A model generated the notes under the pieces. The model ran no database searches and was not told the origin of the DNA. It saw only the letters and a list, made by a program, of their open reading frames with translations. The translations under genes and the position numbers were made by a program. From positions 1 through 64,000 of the forward strand of contig JADKCZ010000013.1 of the NCBI GenBank assembly GCA_016718565.1: a stretch of 64,000 nucleotides of DNA, written 5' to 3'. Positions 35,487 through 44,918 of the stretch are shown piece by piece. Source of the DNA: Anaeromyxobacter sp. GTDB lineage: Bacteria; Myxococcota; Myxococcia; Myxococcales; Anaeromyxobacteraceae. Positions within the stretch are counted from its first letter, which is position 1; each line of letters opens with the position of its first letter.

Positions 35487-36097
35487 ACCCGCCTGGCCGC
35501 GGTCCCCTCACCCCGGCCCTCTCCCCGGAGGGGAGAGGGAGCCTCAACCCGTGGGGGCTGGGGCTCAACGGAGGAACTCAGGGCTCGTCCGCTCGAGCTC
35601 CCTCTCCCCCGGCTTGCTGGGGGAGAGGGATGGGGTGAGGGGGCTGGACGCGTGCACATGGGCCCCTCACCCCGGCCCTCTCCCCGGAGGGGAGAGGGAG
35701 CCTCAACCCGTGGGCTGGGGCTCAACGGAGGAACTCAGGGCTCGTCCGCCGAGCTCCCTCTCCCCCGGCTTGGCGGGGAGAGGGATGGGGTGAGGGGGCT
35801 GGACGCGTGCACATGGTCCCCTCACCCCGGCCCTCTCCCCGGAGGGGAGAGGGAGCCTGAACCCGTGGGCTGGGGCTCAACGGAGGAACTCAGGGCTCGT
35901 CCGTCCCTCTCCCCCGGCTTGCTGGGGGGGGATGGGGTGGGGCTGGACGGTGCGGGCCCTCACCCCGGCCCTCTCCCCGGAGGGGAGAGGGAGCCCGAAC
36001 CCTCGGGCTCACCCACCGGAGGAGCGCCCAGCGTGCGCTCCCGGCGTGCGCGCCCAGTGTGAGCACCCTGTGTGAGCGCCCGACCAGCGCACCGCCC
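35487..36097. other. Gene-free region filled by a tandem palindrome array
   Basis: No gene is supported in these 611 bases between the tautomerase and the convergent PilZ-receiver gene. Nearly all is the tandem array (35504-36003). The last 90 bases hold degenerate GTGCGCGCCCAGTGTGAGC-like repeats without coding sense. Confidence 0.75.
35504..36003. repeat. Tandem array of about 3.4 composite palindromic units
   Basis: Units begin at 35504, 35663, 35818 and 35957 (spacings 159, 155 and 139). Each full unit contains a type 1 palindrome (CCCTCACCCCGGCCCTCTCC and its mirror), a constant spacer (GTGGGCTGGGGCTCAACGGA, GGAACTCAGGGCTCGTCC), a type 2 palindrome (CCCCCGGCTTGCTGGGGG) and GGCTGGACGCGTGCACATGG. 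The third copy carries deletions in its type 2 part and the fourth is truncated after the type 1 part. Confidence 0.9.
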
Positions 36098-37642
36098 CTA
36101 CCCGCGCGACAGCCGCCTGCGCTCCAGCACGGCGTCGGCGGCCTGCGCCACCAGCTCCGGCCCCAGCGCCTTGTCGAGCACGGCGTCGGCGCCGGCCGCC
36201 TCCAGCCGCGGCTCGAGGCCCGGCTCCATCTTGCCGGTCACCACCACGATGGCCAGGTCGGCCTCGCCGCCGGCGCGGCGGATCGTCTTCACGAACGCCT
36301 CGCCGTCCATGTTGGGCATGACGACGTCGGTGACCAGCAGGTCGAGCGCCAGCAGCTCCTCCGAGAGCACCCGCAGGCCGTCCTGGCCGTCGCTGGCGGT
36401 GACCACCTCGAAGCCGCGGTCGGCCAGGGCGTCCGCCAGCATGCGGCGCACCAGGGCGTCGTCGTCCACCACCAGGGCGCGGCGGGCCCGGGCGGAGATG
36501 TGGGCGATGGCGGCCTGCAGCGCCGCCTCGCTCTCGGGGTCCAGCGTGAAGCGCACGCCCATGCCGTTGGCGTTGGCGAAGGCCACCACGGCCTGCGCCC
36601 TGAGCTCGGCGCCGTTGGGCAGCCGGAAGTCGAGGGCCAGGGTGGCGCCCACCGGCTGCGGCCTGGAGGAGCGGATGAAGGCGCCGCCCTGCGAGAGGTT
36701 CTCGATGAAGTCCGCCTCCAGCTCCTGCTCGGTGGCGTACTCGATGACCGCGCGGGCCGCCGCGGCGGCGGGTGCGGCGGGTGCGGCGGCAGGCGCCGCG
36801 GCGGCAGGCGCGGCGACGGGCGCAGCCAGCCAGGCCGGCGCGGGCGGCGGCGGCGGGGCCGTGGTTTCCGGCGAGGCCGGCGAGGGCACCAGCACCTTCA
36901 CCGGCGCCTTGACGTTGAAGCGGGGCGCGTAGCGCACGCCGCTGGCGGTCGGAGCGCGCGCCACCAGCCCCTCGTGCACGGCGGCTGCGCCGGCCGGGAT
37001 GGCCAGGCCGAAGCCGGCAGGCAGGCCTGGCTCGGCGGCGGCGGTGGTGCGCACCGAGGTCACGCGGGTCTTCACGCCCACCGGCTTGTCGGCGCCGGGC
37101 AGGCGGAAGACCACCAGCACCTCGTCACCGGCCGGGGGCGCCATGGGGGCGGCGATGAAGAGCTCGCGCTGGTCGGCCTGGTAGCTCACGCCCTCCAGCC
37201 CGGCGCCGCCGAGGTCCAGCGCCAGCATGGGCCGGTCGAGCGGGTTGCGCCGGCGCGCGGCCGGGGCCCCCACGTCGGTGAAGAGCCGGGCGGTGCGGTC
37301 GAACAGCTCGGCCGGCTTGAGCCCCAGGAGCTTGAGCTCGCACAGCTCGAGGTGGGCGTCGAAGGCCTTGCGCTCGCCCTCGGCCATGCCACCGAGCGGG
37401 CTGGCGCGGCCGCCGGCGCGGGCCGACCAGAAGGTGAGCCGGGCCCTGGCCCGCTCGTCGAAGGCGTCGGCCAGGAAGCGGACCACCACCACCAGCGTCT
37501 TGGAGGAGGTGCGGTAGGCGAGGTCCACCTCGCCGAGCGCGGAGCCGAACAGGTGAGGGAACCCGCAGGCCAGCCGCTCGGCCGCGAGCAGGCGGTCACC
37601 GGAGGCCCGGACGAAGACACATGCGAAGTCGATGAAGCTCAT
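36098..37642 (-). CDS. PilZ-receiver response regulator with N-terminal unknown domain
   Basis: This 514-residue protein has an N-terminal PilZ-associated region (about 1-240), an Ala/Pro linker, a PilZ domain (about 255-375; YATEQELEADFIENLSQGGA, then GMGVRFTLDPES) and a C-terminal receiver (about 390-510). The receiver has intact acidic residues (DDD from 393), phosphoacceptor D439 in LLVTDVVMPNMDG, the T in VVTGK and a Lys (DKAL), so it can probably be phosphorylated. Compare the pseudo-receiver at 18541. It probably links c-di-GMP binding to a two-component system. Confidence 0.82.
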   Translation of the reverse strand: MSFIDFACVFVRASGDRLLAAERLACGFPHLFGSALGEVDLAYRTSSKTLVVVVRFLADAFDERARARLTFWSARAGGRASPLGGMAEGERKAFDAHLELCELKLLGLKPAELFDRTARLFTDVGAPAARRRNPLDRPMLALDLGGAGLEGVSYQADQRELFIAAPMAPPAGDEVLVVFRLPGADKPVGVKTRVTSVRTTAAAEPGLPAGFGLAIPAGAAAVHEGLVARAPTASGVRYAPRFNVKAPVKVLVPSPASPETTAPPPPPAPAWLAAPVAAPAAAAPAAAPAAPAAAAARAVIEYATEQELEADFIENLSQGGAFIRSSRPQPVGATLALDFRLPNGAELRAQAVVAFANANGMGVRFTLDPESEAALQAAIAHISARARRALVVDDDALVRRMLADALADRGFEVVTASDGQDGLRVLSEELLALDLLVTDVVMPNMDGEAFVKTIRRAGGEADLAIVVVTGKMEPGLEPRLEAAGADAVLDKALGPELVAQAADAVLERRRLSRG

Positions 37643-37799
37643 GGCGGTGGCGCGGCGTCGGGCCGCGCGCTCCCCTTCGTGCAAGCAAAAGGCCGTCGAA
37701 ATCCTGAGAGATACCGGCCGCGGACCCGGGATGGACGGACCCGGGGGTCAGTATACACCCGTGATGTGGACCCACCTCCCACGCCGGGAGGGCCACGGA

Positions 37800-38498
37800 T
37801 CAGGGGCCGGCGGGGGTGCAGCTGCTGCCGGCCTGGACCACGGCCTGGCAGGTCCCGCCCCCCTCGACCTCCACCCGGCTCGACCCCGGCCCACCGGCCA
37901 CGGTGCCGGTGACCGGGCCGGACGAGTGGACCAGGGCGATGGAGCCGCCGGTCACCTGCACCGTGGCGCCGGCCACCGGGTAGCCGGTGGCGTACACGGT
38001 GGAGCCGCCGGCCGCGACCAGCGAGAGCGACTCGCCGCCCTCGCCGCCCAGCGTCAGCCGGCTCGCCCCGCGCGCCTCCGCGGTGAAGGCCGCGGCCGCG
38101 GCGCCGGTCACCGAGACCCGCGCCTCGGCGGCGGCGACCACCCCGGCCAGCGCCGGCGCGGCCAGGCGCAGCCGCAGCGGGTGCACGGAGGTGAAGGTCT
38201 GGACGTCGATGCCGGTGATGAGCGTGCCCTCGCGCACCTGGAGCTCGACGTGGCCCAGCACGTTCTCGTCGCCGGTGATCACCGCCTCGGCCTGGTCCTC
38301 GCCGACGGCCACGGTGGCCTGGATGCCCAGCCCCACCACCACCCGCTCGAAGGGGGCCACGTCGAAGGTCCGCTCGGCGAACACGCCGTTCCCCTCCACG
38401 TGGGCGTCGCAGGCGGCCAGGGCCAGCGCCAGGGTGGCGACGGCCGCGGGGCGGAGGTGGCGGGGGCGCAGGCGGGGCGACGGCTGGCGAGGTGGCAT
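37800..38498 (-). CDS. DUF2807 (GIN-domain) lipoprotein
   Basis: This 232-residue lipoprotein has a signal and lipobox (ALALAACDAH) and a DUF2807/GIN beta-helix domain with the characteristic FERVVVGLGIQATVAVGED opening and repeated turns (ARVSVTGAAAAAFTAEARGA, VYATGYPVAGATVQVTGGS). The family forms right-handed beta helices on the envelope, possibly as adhesins or sensors. Its C-terminus keeps two Cys, in GGTCQAVVQAGSSC. Confidence 0.8.
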   Translation of the reverse strand: MPPRQPSPRLRPRHLRPAAVATLALALAACDAHVEGNGVFAERTFDVAPFERVVVGLGIQATVAVGEDQAEAVITGDENVLGHVELQVREGTLITGIDVQTFTSVHPLRLRLAAPALAGVVAAAEARVSVTGAAAAAFTAEARGASRLTLGGEGGESLSLVAAGGSTVYATGYPVAGATVQVTGGSIALVHSSGPVTGTVAGGPGSSRVEVEGGGTCQAVVQAGSSCTPAGP

Positions 38499-38611
38499 CG
38501 GTGGGGGGCGCCCCGGCGTGGACGGCCGGGCGGTGGGCAGGCAGATACCACGGCCTGCGCACCCACCGCCCGTCTCTCTCCCGGAGAGGACCACAGGATG
38601 CCGGCCCCAGG

Positions 38612-39700
38612 TCACGGGCGCGTCACGGGCGCGGCCCCACCCGCCAGCACGGTCTCGCCCACCGCCAGCACCCGCACCCGCTCCGGCGGCAGGCCGCGCC
38701 GCAGCCGCTCCGCCTCGAGCCGACGCGGCGGCTCGTCGAGCGGCTCGTCGGTGAGCTTGAAGGTGCCCCAGTGCATCGCCAGGAAGGTGCCGGCGCCCAG
38801 CGCCTGGAAGGCGGCCAGCGCCTGCTCCGGGTTGAGGTGCTGCGCCTCCATGAACCAGGCCGGGTCGTAGGCCCCGATGGGCAGGAGGGCCGCGTCGAGC
38901 CGGGGGAAGCGCCGCCCGATCTCGGCGAACCCCTCGAACCAGGCGGTGTCGCCGGAGTGGTAGACGGTGGCGCTCCGGCCCTCGATGACGAAGCCGCCCC
39001 AGAGCGTCTGGTTGCCGTCGAGCAGGCCGCGGCGGCTCCAGTGCTGCGCCGGCACGAAGGTGACGCGCACCCCGCCCACCCGGGTGGACTGCCACCAGCC
39101 GAGCTCGGTGCAGAAGAGGCCGTTCTTGCGGAAGAACCGCTCCAGCCGCTGCCCCGCGATGACCGGCGCCTTCACGGCGGTGAGGGTCGGCAGGTCGAGG
39201 TGGTCGTAGTGGCTGTGGCTGACCAGCTGCGCGTCGATGCGGGGCAGCGCCTCCACCGTGAGCCCGGGCGCCACGTTCCGGTCGATGCCGCCGAAGAGCG
39301 TGGGCCCGAGCGCGGGGTCGATGAGCAGCGAGACGCCGTCGAGCTGCACCAGCCAGCTGGCGTGGCCCAGCCAGGTGAGGCGGGCCGGCTCGCCGGGCCC
39401 GGGCGGGCTGGCCAGCAGGGCGCGGTCGGGCGCGACGCTGGCCACCGGGGCGCGGTCGGGCGCCACGCGCCGGCGGCCGGCCAGCTTGTCCACCACCATC
39501 CACTTGAAGACGGCGCCGGGGCCCTTGGGGCTCGAGCCGTCCAGGTTCACGAAGCGGCCGCGCGGGTCCATGGGCTGTCCGGGGGGGGCGAGGGCGAAGG
39601 CCGGGCCGGCCAGCGCGGCGGACGCCAGTCCGGCCAGGGCCAGGGCGAGCGCGGCGGCGGGGCGGGCGAGGCGCGGCAGGCGGCTGGGTGGCACGGTCAC
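38612..39700 (-). CDS. Secreted metallo-beta-lactamase-fold hydrolase (UlaG/NAPE-PLD-like)
   Basis: This 362-residue protein has a signal peptide (about 1-40) and an MBL-fold domain with metal motif SHSHYDHLDLP, then LIDPALGPTLFGG, YHSGDTAWF (Asp ligand) and a final His near MHWGTFKL. It resembles NAPE-PLD/UlaG-like lactonase or phospholipase-D-type hydrolases acting in the periplasm. The substrate is unknown. It starts at a GTG (39700); a second GTG is two codons on. Confidence 0.78.
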   Translation of the reverse strand: MTVPPSRLPRLARPAAALALALAGLASAALAGPAFALAPPGQPMDPRGRFVNLDGSSPKGPGAVFKWMVVDKLAGRRRVAPDRAPVASVAPDRALLASPPGPGEPARLTWLGHASWLVQLDGVSLLIDPALGPTLFGGIDRNVAPGLTVEALPRIDAQLVSHSHYDHLDLPTLTAVKAPVIAGQRLERFFRKNGLFCTELGWWQSTRVGGVRVTFVPAQHWSRRGLLDGNQTLWGGFVIEGRSATVYHSGDTAWFEGFAEIGRRFPRLDAALLPIGAYDPAWFMEAQHLNPEQALAAFQALGAGTFLAMHWGTFKLTDEPLDEPPRRLEAERLRRGLPPERVRVLAVGETVLAGGAAPVTRP

Positions 39701-39765
39701 ACGAGTAACAGGCGGCGGGCCGGGCGCCATCCCACGGGCGGGGCGGCCGGGGCCCAGGCGCCGCC

Positions 39766-40584
39766 TCACCAGGCGTCGAAGGCCTGCAGCGCCCTGGTCA
39801 CGTCGAAGCGAAAGTCGCCCGGCTCGGAGATCCGCAGCGGCGGGGCCGGCAGCCGGAGCCGCTCGACCAGCCGGTTGTAGCCGAGGTCGGCCAGGGTCCT
39901 GAGGTGCACGGCGTCGTAGAGGTTGTACTCCACCAGCAGGCGCAGGGCGGCGGCGTCGCCGCGCCGCCAGGCGCTCCAGAGCCGCACCGCGTCCAGGCCG
40001 CCCAGCCCCTCGATGCCGGGTGGCCGGCGCAGCCCCTCCTCGTGCTCCAGCAGCTTCAGCCCCCCGGCGTGGCCGAGCCGACGCCACAGGTGGCACAGGT
40101 CCAGGTGGGCCAGCGTGCCGCGCCACCCGGGGAAGAAGCGCTGCAGCACCGGCACGTCGAAGCACAGGCCGTTGAAGGTGACCAGCAGCTTCCAGCGCGC
40201 CGCCTGCCTCGGGAACTCGTCGAGGTCGCGGCCGGAGACCAGCACCCGCGGCCCGTCGCGGTCGAGCAGGCCGATGGCGGTCACCTCGTCGCCGCCGTCG
40301 GTCTCGATGTCGAGGAAGCAGGCGTCGGCCGCGAAGGCGGGGTAGAGCCGCCAGCGCTCCGAGCGGGGCAGGAGGCGCGCCAGCCCGTCGGCGTCGCCGG
40401 CCTCCAGCAGGGCCCGGGCCCGGCCCACCGCCTCGCGCACCCGCGCCGCGGTGCGCGGCGGCAGGGGCAGCGTGGCGTCGGGCGCGGCGGCCAGGTCGTC
40501 CCAGGTGCGCACCCCGGCGTCCCACAGGCGCGACTCCAGCCAGGCGCCGACGCCGGGGGTGAGGCGGAAGGTGGAGCGGATCAC
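39766..40584 (-). CDS. YprB-type RNase H-like 3'-5' exonuclease domain protein
   Basis: This 272-residue nuclease-like protein has the DEDD motifs of the YprB RNase H-like superfamily: ACFLDIETDG (D and E), LVTFNGLCFDVPVLQRFFPG (N-x-x-x-FD), and VEYNLYDAVHLRTLADLGYN (YN..D). The N-terminus contains a helix-hairpin-helix-like stretch (VGAWLESRLWDAGVRTWDDL). The GTG start overlaps the helicase stop (GTGA), so nuclease and helicase are translated together and likely act on the same nucleic acid. Confidence 0.82.
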   Translation of the reverse strand: MIRSTFRLTPGVGAWLESRLWDAGVRTWDDLAAAPDATLPLPPRTAARVREAVGRARALLEAGDADGLARLLPRSERWRLYPAFAADACFLDIETDGGDEVTAIGLLDRDGPRVLVSGRDLDEFPRQAARWKLLVTFNGLCFDVPVLQRFFPGWRGTLAHLDLCHLWRRLGHAGGLKLLEHEEGLRRPPGIEGLGGLDAVRLWSAWRRGDAAALRLLVEYNLYDAVHLRTLADLGYNRLVERLRLPAPPLRISEPGDFRFDVTRALQAFDAW

Positions 40585-42449
40585 GGGGCCTCCCGCTCCC
40601 AGGCGCTGCGCCAGGCGCCGCTGGCCTGGGCGTGGGCCAGGAACCGCTCGTAGAACGGGTGGCGCGCCACGGTGGCGCCGTCGCCCACCACCACCAGCTT
40701 CTTGCGGGCCCTGGTCAGGGCCACGTTCATGCGGCGCACGTCGGCCAGGAAGCCCACCTCGCCGTCCTCGTTGGCGCGGACCAGCGAGACCACCACCGCC
40801 TCCTTCTCCCGCCCCTGGAAGCCGTCCACCGTGTCCACCTCCAGCCCCTGCTCGACCCGGGCCGCCAGCAGCGCCCGCAGCCGCTGCACCTGCCCGTCGT
40901 ACGGGGTGATGACCGCCACCTCGGCCGGCGAGACGCCCAGCGCCAGCACCCGCTCCACCTCGGCGGCGCACAGGGCCGCCTCGCCCTGGTTCTCGCGGCT
41001 GTCGCTGCCCTCCGGCGTGGCCTCCTCGAAGCCGCGGCCGGAGGTGTCCACCACCTCGAGCGGCGCGTCGTCGAGGTGGTGGCCCGCCACCGCCGGGTGG
41101 GCCCTGAGCAGCCCGCCGTAGAGCGCGTCGGAGGGGAACCGCATGATGGCCTCGTTCATGCGGTGCTGCTCGAGCAGCGTCACCTTCACCGCGTCGCCGT
41201 GCAGGTCCACCAGCCGCTCGAAGAGCGAGCGCCCCAGGCCGCCGGCCTGCGCCGCCGCCGACAGCACGGTGGGCGGCAGCTGCAGGTGGTCGCCCGCCAG
41301 CACCACCCGCCCGGCGCGCAGCAGCGCCAGGTAGCAGGCCGGCTCCACCGCCTGGGTGGCCTCGTCCACCACCGCCAGCGGGAAGCGCCGGCCGGCCAGC
41401 GCCGACCCGTCGAGGCCGGTCAGGGTGGCCAGCACCACCGGCGCCCGGTCCAGCACCTCGCGCTCGGCCCGCGCCGAGAGGGCGCGCGCCTCCGCCAGCA
41501 GCGCCCGGGCGTCGCGCTCGGCCGAGCGGGCCTCGCTGAAGCGCCCCGGGCCGCGCTGCTGGCGGCGCTTCGAGGCCACCCGGCGCAGCGCGAAGGCCTG
41601 GTCCATCAGGTCGCGGGCGATGCGGGCGTTCTCGTGCGCCTCGGCGCGGGCCGAGAGGGTGTGCTCGAGCAGGGAGGGCAGCACGCGGGCCGGGTGGCCC
41701 ACCCGCACGCCGTCCAGGCCGGCCGCCAGCAGCCGCTCCAGCAGGTTGTCCACCGCCAGGTTGGACGGGGCGCAGGCCAGCACCCGCTCGCCGCGGGCCA
41801 CGGCGCGCCGGATCACCTCCACCAGCACGGTGGTCTTGCCGGTGCCGGGCGGGCCGTGCACCAGCGCCAGGTCCTCGGCGCGGTCGGCCAGGTCGAGGGC
41901 GCGCCGCTGCTCGTCGTTGAGCTGGCAGGGCAGGTCGGGGCCGCGCGGACGGGCCTCGAAGCGCGGGGGCTCGCCGCACAGCACCCGGTGCCAGCGCCGC
42001 CCCTCCGGCGCCTCGCCCATGCGCCGCACCCCCGCCGAGAGCCGCTCCCAGGTGACGGGCGAGGGGGTCAGCTCCAGCACCACCCGGCCGTCCACCGCCC
42101 AGTCGGGCGGGGGCTCGTCGAAGAGCACCGAGACCCGGGTCCGGGTGCGCCGCGCCACCACGCCGCTCGGCTCGTCGTCGCGCGGCTCGCGCCGCAGCGT
42201 CACGGTGACCAGCGCCCCCACGCCCAGCCGCGCCCCGTCCAGCGGGGCGCCGCGCCGCTCGTAGCCCACCAGGGCCCGCCCGGCCAGCGCCCCCTCCTCG
42301 GCCGCCTCCACGTCGGCCAGCGCCAGGCCGCGGGCCTCGCGCTCGGCCAGCGAGAGCCGGGCGCGCGCCTCGTCGAGCCGCGCCCGCTCCTCGGCCCGCT
42401 CGGCGTCGAGCAGGCCCTGCAGGTGCGCGAGGTGGTCGGGCAGGTTCAC
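40581..42449 (-). CDS. UPF1/SMUBP2-type superfamily 1 helicase
   Basis: This helicase of about 622 residues has all SF1B motifs: Walker A GPPGTGKTTV, Walker B LAVVDEATQA, motif III AGDHLQLPPTV, motif IV-like EQHRMNEAIMRFP, motif V VDTVDGFQGREKE and motif VI RRMNVALTRARK. The N-terminal half has an OB-like segment (LGVGALVTVTLRREPRDDEP). It probably unwinds DNA or RNA 5'-3'. The start is uncertain; the GTG at 42449 begins a helical segment (DHLAHLQGLLDAERAEERA) and is preferred to the open frame that continues to 42653. Confidence 0.85.
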   Translation of the reverse strand: MNLPDHLAHLQGLLDAERAEERARLDEARARLSLAEREARGLALADVEAAEEGALAGRALVGYERRGAPLDGARLGVGALVTVTLRREPRDDEPSGVVARRTRTRVSVLFDEPPPDWAVDGRVVLELTPSPVTWERLSAGVRRMGEAPEGRRWHRVLCGEPPRFEARPRGPDLPCQLNDEQRRALDLADRAEDLALVHGPPGTGKTTVLVEVIRRAVARGERVLACAPSNLAVDNLLERLLAAGLDGVRVGHPARVLPSLLEHTLSARAEAHENARIARDLMDQAFALRRVASKRRQQRGPGRFSEARSAERDARALLAEARALSARAEREVLDRAPVVLATLTGLDGSALAGRRFPLAVVDEATQAVEPACYLALLRAGRVVLAGDHLQLPPTVLSAAAQAGGLGRSLFERLVDLHGDAVKVTLLEQHRMNEAIMRFPSDALYGGLLRAHPAVAGHHLDDAPLEVVDTSGRGFEEATPEGSDSRENQGEAALCAAEVERVLALGVSPAEVAVITPYDGQVQRLRALLAARVEQGLEVDTVDGFQGREKEAVVVSLVRANEDGEVGFLADVRRMNVALTRARKKLVVVGDGATVARHPFYERFLAHAQASGAWRSAWEREAP

Positions 42450-42667
42450 CGGCAGGGTTATACGCGGCGCCCGGGCGCGGCCGGCCTGATCCGGCGCGGG
42501 CGGGTCACCCCGGAGGCTGTAGGCCGAACCCTGGGGCCGGTCCGACCCGCAGCGTCGCACCCGAATGGGTGAAGAGGCTCGAACGAATTCATCAGCCATT
42601 ACAGCTTCTTGGCGATCCGGCGGCCAGATCGGCCGTGCGAACGGATGATGCAACGGGAGCAGGGCAG

Positions 42668-44539
42668 ATGGGGTCCTCCTCCGCCGCCTCCGCCCTGCAG
42701 GGCTCGCGCGCCGTCGCCGGCGTGCCGGCCGGCGTGCGCGAGTTCGCCGACGAGGCGACCGCGCTGCGGGCGCTGCTGCTCGAGCTCAGGGCCGACCTGC
42801 CGCAGGAGCGCGGGCCGGCCCGCGAGTCGGACCGGGCCCGCTTCGCCGAGGCGCTGGCCGCCCTGGGCGAGCTGGCCATCACCACCGAGGAGATCGAGCC
42901 GCTGGTGGCGTCGGCCTGCACCCTGGTGCTGGAGACCCTCGACGTGGACGGCGTGGCGCTGCTGCAGGAGACCCGGGCGCCGGCCGAGCTGCTGGTGCGC
43001 GCCGCCGCCGGGTGCCTGCTGGAGACCAAGGGCACGGTGATGCCGGCCGGCGAGGCCACCCAGGCCGGCTTCGCCCTGGCCAGCCGCGGCTCCACCGCCA
43101 CCGCCGACGCCCGGGCCGCCTGGATGGGCGACCGCTTCCTGGCCACCCACGACCTGGTGGCCGCCGCGCTGGTCACCCTGCCCGGCTTCGCCCGGCCGCG
43201 GGTGCTGCTGGGCGCTTACGCCGGCCGGCGGCGCGCCTTCGCCCCCGACGAGATCCGCTTCCTGGAGGCCGCGGCCGGCTCGCTGTCGGCCGCCCTGGCC
43301 CGCTGCCGCGCCGAGGCCGACCGCAAGGAGCTGCAGGCCCGCCTGGCCACCGCCGACCGCATGGTCTCGGTGGGCACGCTGGCGGCCGGGGTGGCGCACG
43401 AGCTCAACAACCCGCTGGCCTACGTCAACGCCAACATCACCTTCCTGGCGGAGCAGACGGTGCTGCTGGCCAGCCTGCTCCCCGCCTCGGCCCGCGCCGA
43501 CGAGGAGGTGGCCGACGTCCTGATCCAGCTGCGCGACGCGGCCCGCGACGCCCGCGACGGCGTGGAGCGGATGCGGGTCATCGTGCGCGACCTGAAGTCG
43601 CTGTCGCGCGCCGACGACTCCAAGGTCGGGCCGGTGGAGCTGGGCCCGGTGCTCGACAGCTGCATCAACGTGGCCGGCAACGCCTTCAAGCACCGCGCCC
43701 GGCTGGTCAAGGACCTGCGGCCGCTGCCAGCGGTGCGCGGCAACGAGGCCCGCCTCGGGCAGATCTTCCTCAACCTGCTGATCAACGCCTCCCAGGCCGT
43801 GCCGGAGGGGGCCCCCGAGCAGCACGAGATCCGCATCACCACCAGGCCCCAGGGCGACGACCACGTGGTCGTCGAGTTCAGCGACACCGGCTGCGGCATC
43901 GCGCCGGAGGTCCTGCCGCGCATCTTCGACCCGTTCTTCACCACCAAGCCGCCGGGCGTGGGCACCGGTCTGGGGCTCTCCATCGTCCACGGGATCGTGG
44001 CCGCCATGAAGGGCGAGATCCAGGTGCAGTCCACGCCGGGGCGGGGCTCCACCTTCCGCGTGGTCCTGCCGGTGGCCGGGCACGACCCGGCCGACGACGA
44101 GCAGGACGCGCTCCCCCCGGCCACGACGCCGGGCCGGCGGCGGGCCCGCATCCTGGTGGTGGACGACGAGCCCCTGGTGGGCACGGTGCTGCAGCGCACG
44201 CTGGGCTCCGACCACGAGATCGTCTGCTGCGGCGGGGCCCGGGCCGCCCTCGACCGGGTGCTGGGCGGCGAGCCGTTCGACCTGGTCTTCTCCGACCTGC
44301 AGATGCCGGAGATGACCGGCATGGACCTGCACAGGGAGCTGGCCCGGTCGCGGCCCGACCTGGCCAGCCGAATGGTCTTCCTCACCGGCGGCGCCTGCAC
44401 CGACGCGGCGCGCGACTTCCTCATGGAGCCGGGGCGGGAGTGCCTCGAGAAGCCCTTCGACCTCCCGGCCATCCGGGCCGTCCTGGCGCGCCGGCTCGCG
44501 GCGCCGGCGGCCCCGGCGACCTCGACGGCGCGGCCGTAG
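42668..44539 (+). CDS. Hybrid sensor histidine kinase with GAF and receiver domains
   Basis: This 623-residue cytosolic kinase has a GAF domain (about 65-212), a HisKA H-box AGVAHELNNPLAY with H244, HATPase_c (about 345-470; N-box LNLLINASQA, G-boxes DTGCGI and GTGLGLSI) and a C-terminal receiver (about 493-610) with DD499-500, phosphoacceptor D543 and K595. The architecture fits a phosphorelay or self-contained hybrid kinase. There is no TM helix, so it must sense a cytosolic signal. The output partner is not in the neighbourhood. Confidence 0.9.
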   Translation: MGSSSAASALQGSRAVAGVPAGVREFADEATALRALLLELRADLPQERGPARESDRARFAEALAALGELAITTEEIEPLVASACTLVLETLDVDGVALLQETRAPAELLVRAAAGCLLETKGTVMPAGEATQAGFALASRGSTATADARAAWMGDRFLATHDLVAAALVTLPGFARPRVLLGAYAGRRRAFAPDEIRFLEAAAGSLSAALARCRAEADRKELQARLATADRMVSVGTLAAGVAHELNNPLAYVNANITFLAEQTVLLASLLPASARADEEVADVLIQLRDAARDARDGVERMRVIVRDLKSLSRADDSKVGPVELGPVLDSCINVAGNAFKHRARLVKDLRPLPAVRGNEARLGQIFLNLLINASQAVPEGAPEQHEIRITTRPQGDDHVVVEFSDTGCGIAPEVLPRIFDPFFTTKPPGVGTGLGLSIVHGIVAAMKGEIQVQSTPGRGSTFRVVLPVAGHDPADDEQDALPPATTPGRRRARILVVDDEPLVGTVLQRTLGSDHEIVCCGGARAALDRVLGGEPFDLVFSDLQMPEMTGMDLHRELARSRPDLASRMVFLTGGACTDAARDFLMEPGRECLEKPFDLPAIRAVLARRLAAPAAPATSTARP

Positions 44540-44557
44540 CCCGCCGGCCCCGGCGGG
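44540..44557 (+). terminator. Terminator-like hairpin after the hybrid kinase
   Basis: CCCGCCG (44540-44546) pairs with CGGCGGG (44551-44557) around GCCC, directly after the kinase stop. No T-tract follows, so any termination would be weak or Rho-dependent. Confidence 0.3.
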
Positions 44558-44589
44558 CGTCCGGCCCGCCGCCCCGCTATCCTGGCGGC

Positions 44590-44907
44590 GTGGCAGCTCC
44601 AGCAGATCCCACCGACCCGACCGACCCCACCGATCCCTTCGACGGCCCGGTCTCCCTGCCGCTCGACGGCGTGCTCGACCTGCACGCCTTCCACCCGGGC
44701 GACCTCGGGGAGCTGCTGCCGGCCTGGATCGACGAGAGCCACGCCGCCGGCCTGCGCGCGCTCAGGGTGGTGCACGGCAAGGGCACCGGCGCCGTGCGCC
44801 GCTCGGTGGAGGCGCTGCTGGCGCGCCACCCGCTGGTGCTGGCCTTCCGCCCGGCCGACGAGGCGGCGGGCGGCTGGGGCGCCACGCTGGTGACCTTGCG
44901 GGGGTGA
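44590..44907 (+). CDS. Smr domain protein
   Basis: This 105-residue protein contains an isolated small MutS-related domain: the conserved VLDLHAFHPGDLGELLPAW (LDLH) and LRVVHGKGTGAVRRSVE (HGKGTG) motifs. Smr domains are nicking or RNA endonucleases. The N-terminus is a short (DPT)-repeat low-complexity lead-in. The GTG at 44590 is the likely start, 50 bases after the hybrid kinase. The short frame overlaps a longer antisense-like frame, and the Smr motifs decide the reading. Confidence 0.85.
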   Translation: MAAPADPTDPTDPTDPFDGPVSLPLDGVLDLHAFHPGDLGELLPAWIDESHAAGLRALRVVHGKGTGAVRRSVEALLARHPLVLAFRPADEAAGGWGATLVTLRG

Positions 44908-44918
44908 GGGGCGGGCGC

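Noticed and set aside
42450..42653. Longer helicase N-terminus starting at 42653
   Set aside because: The added residues are Arg/Pro-rich with no similarity to helicases; the region more likely holds divergent promoters for the hybrid kinase.
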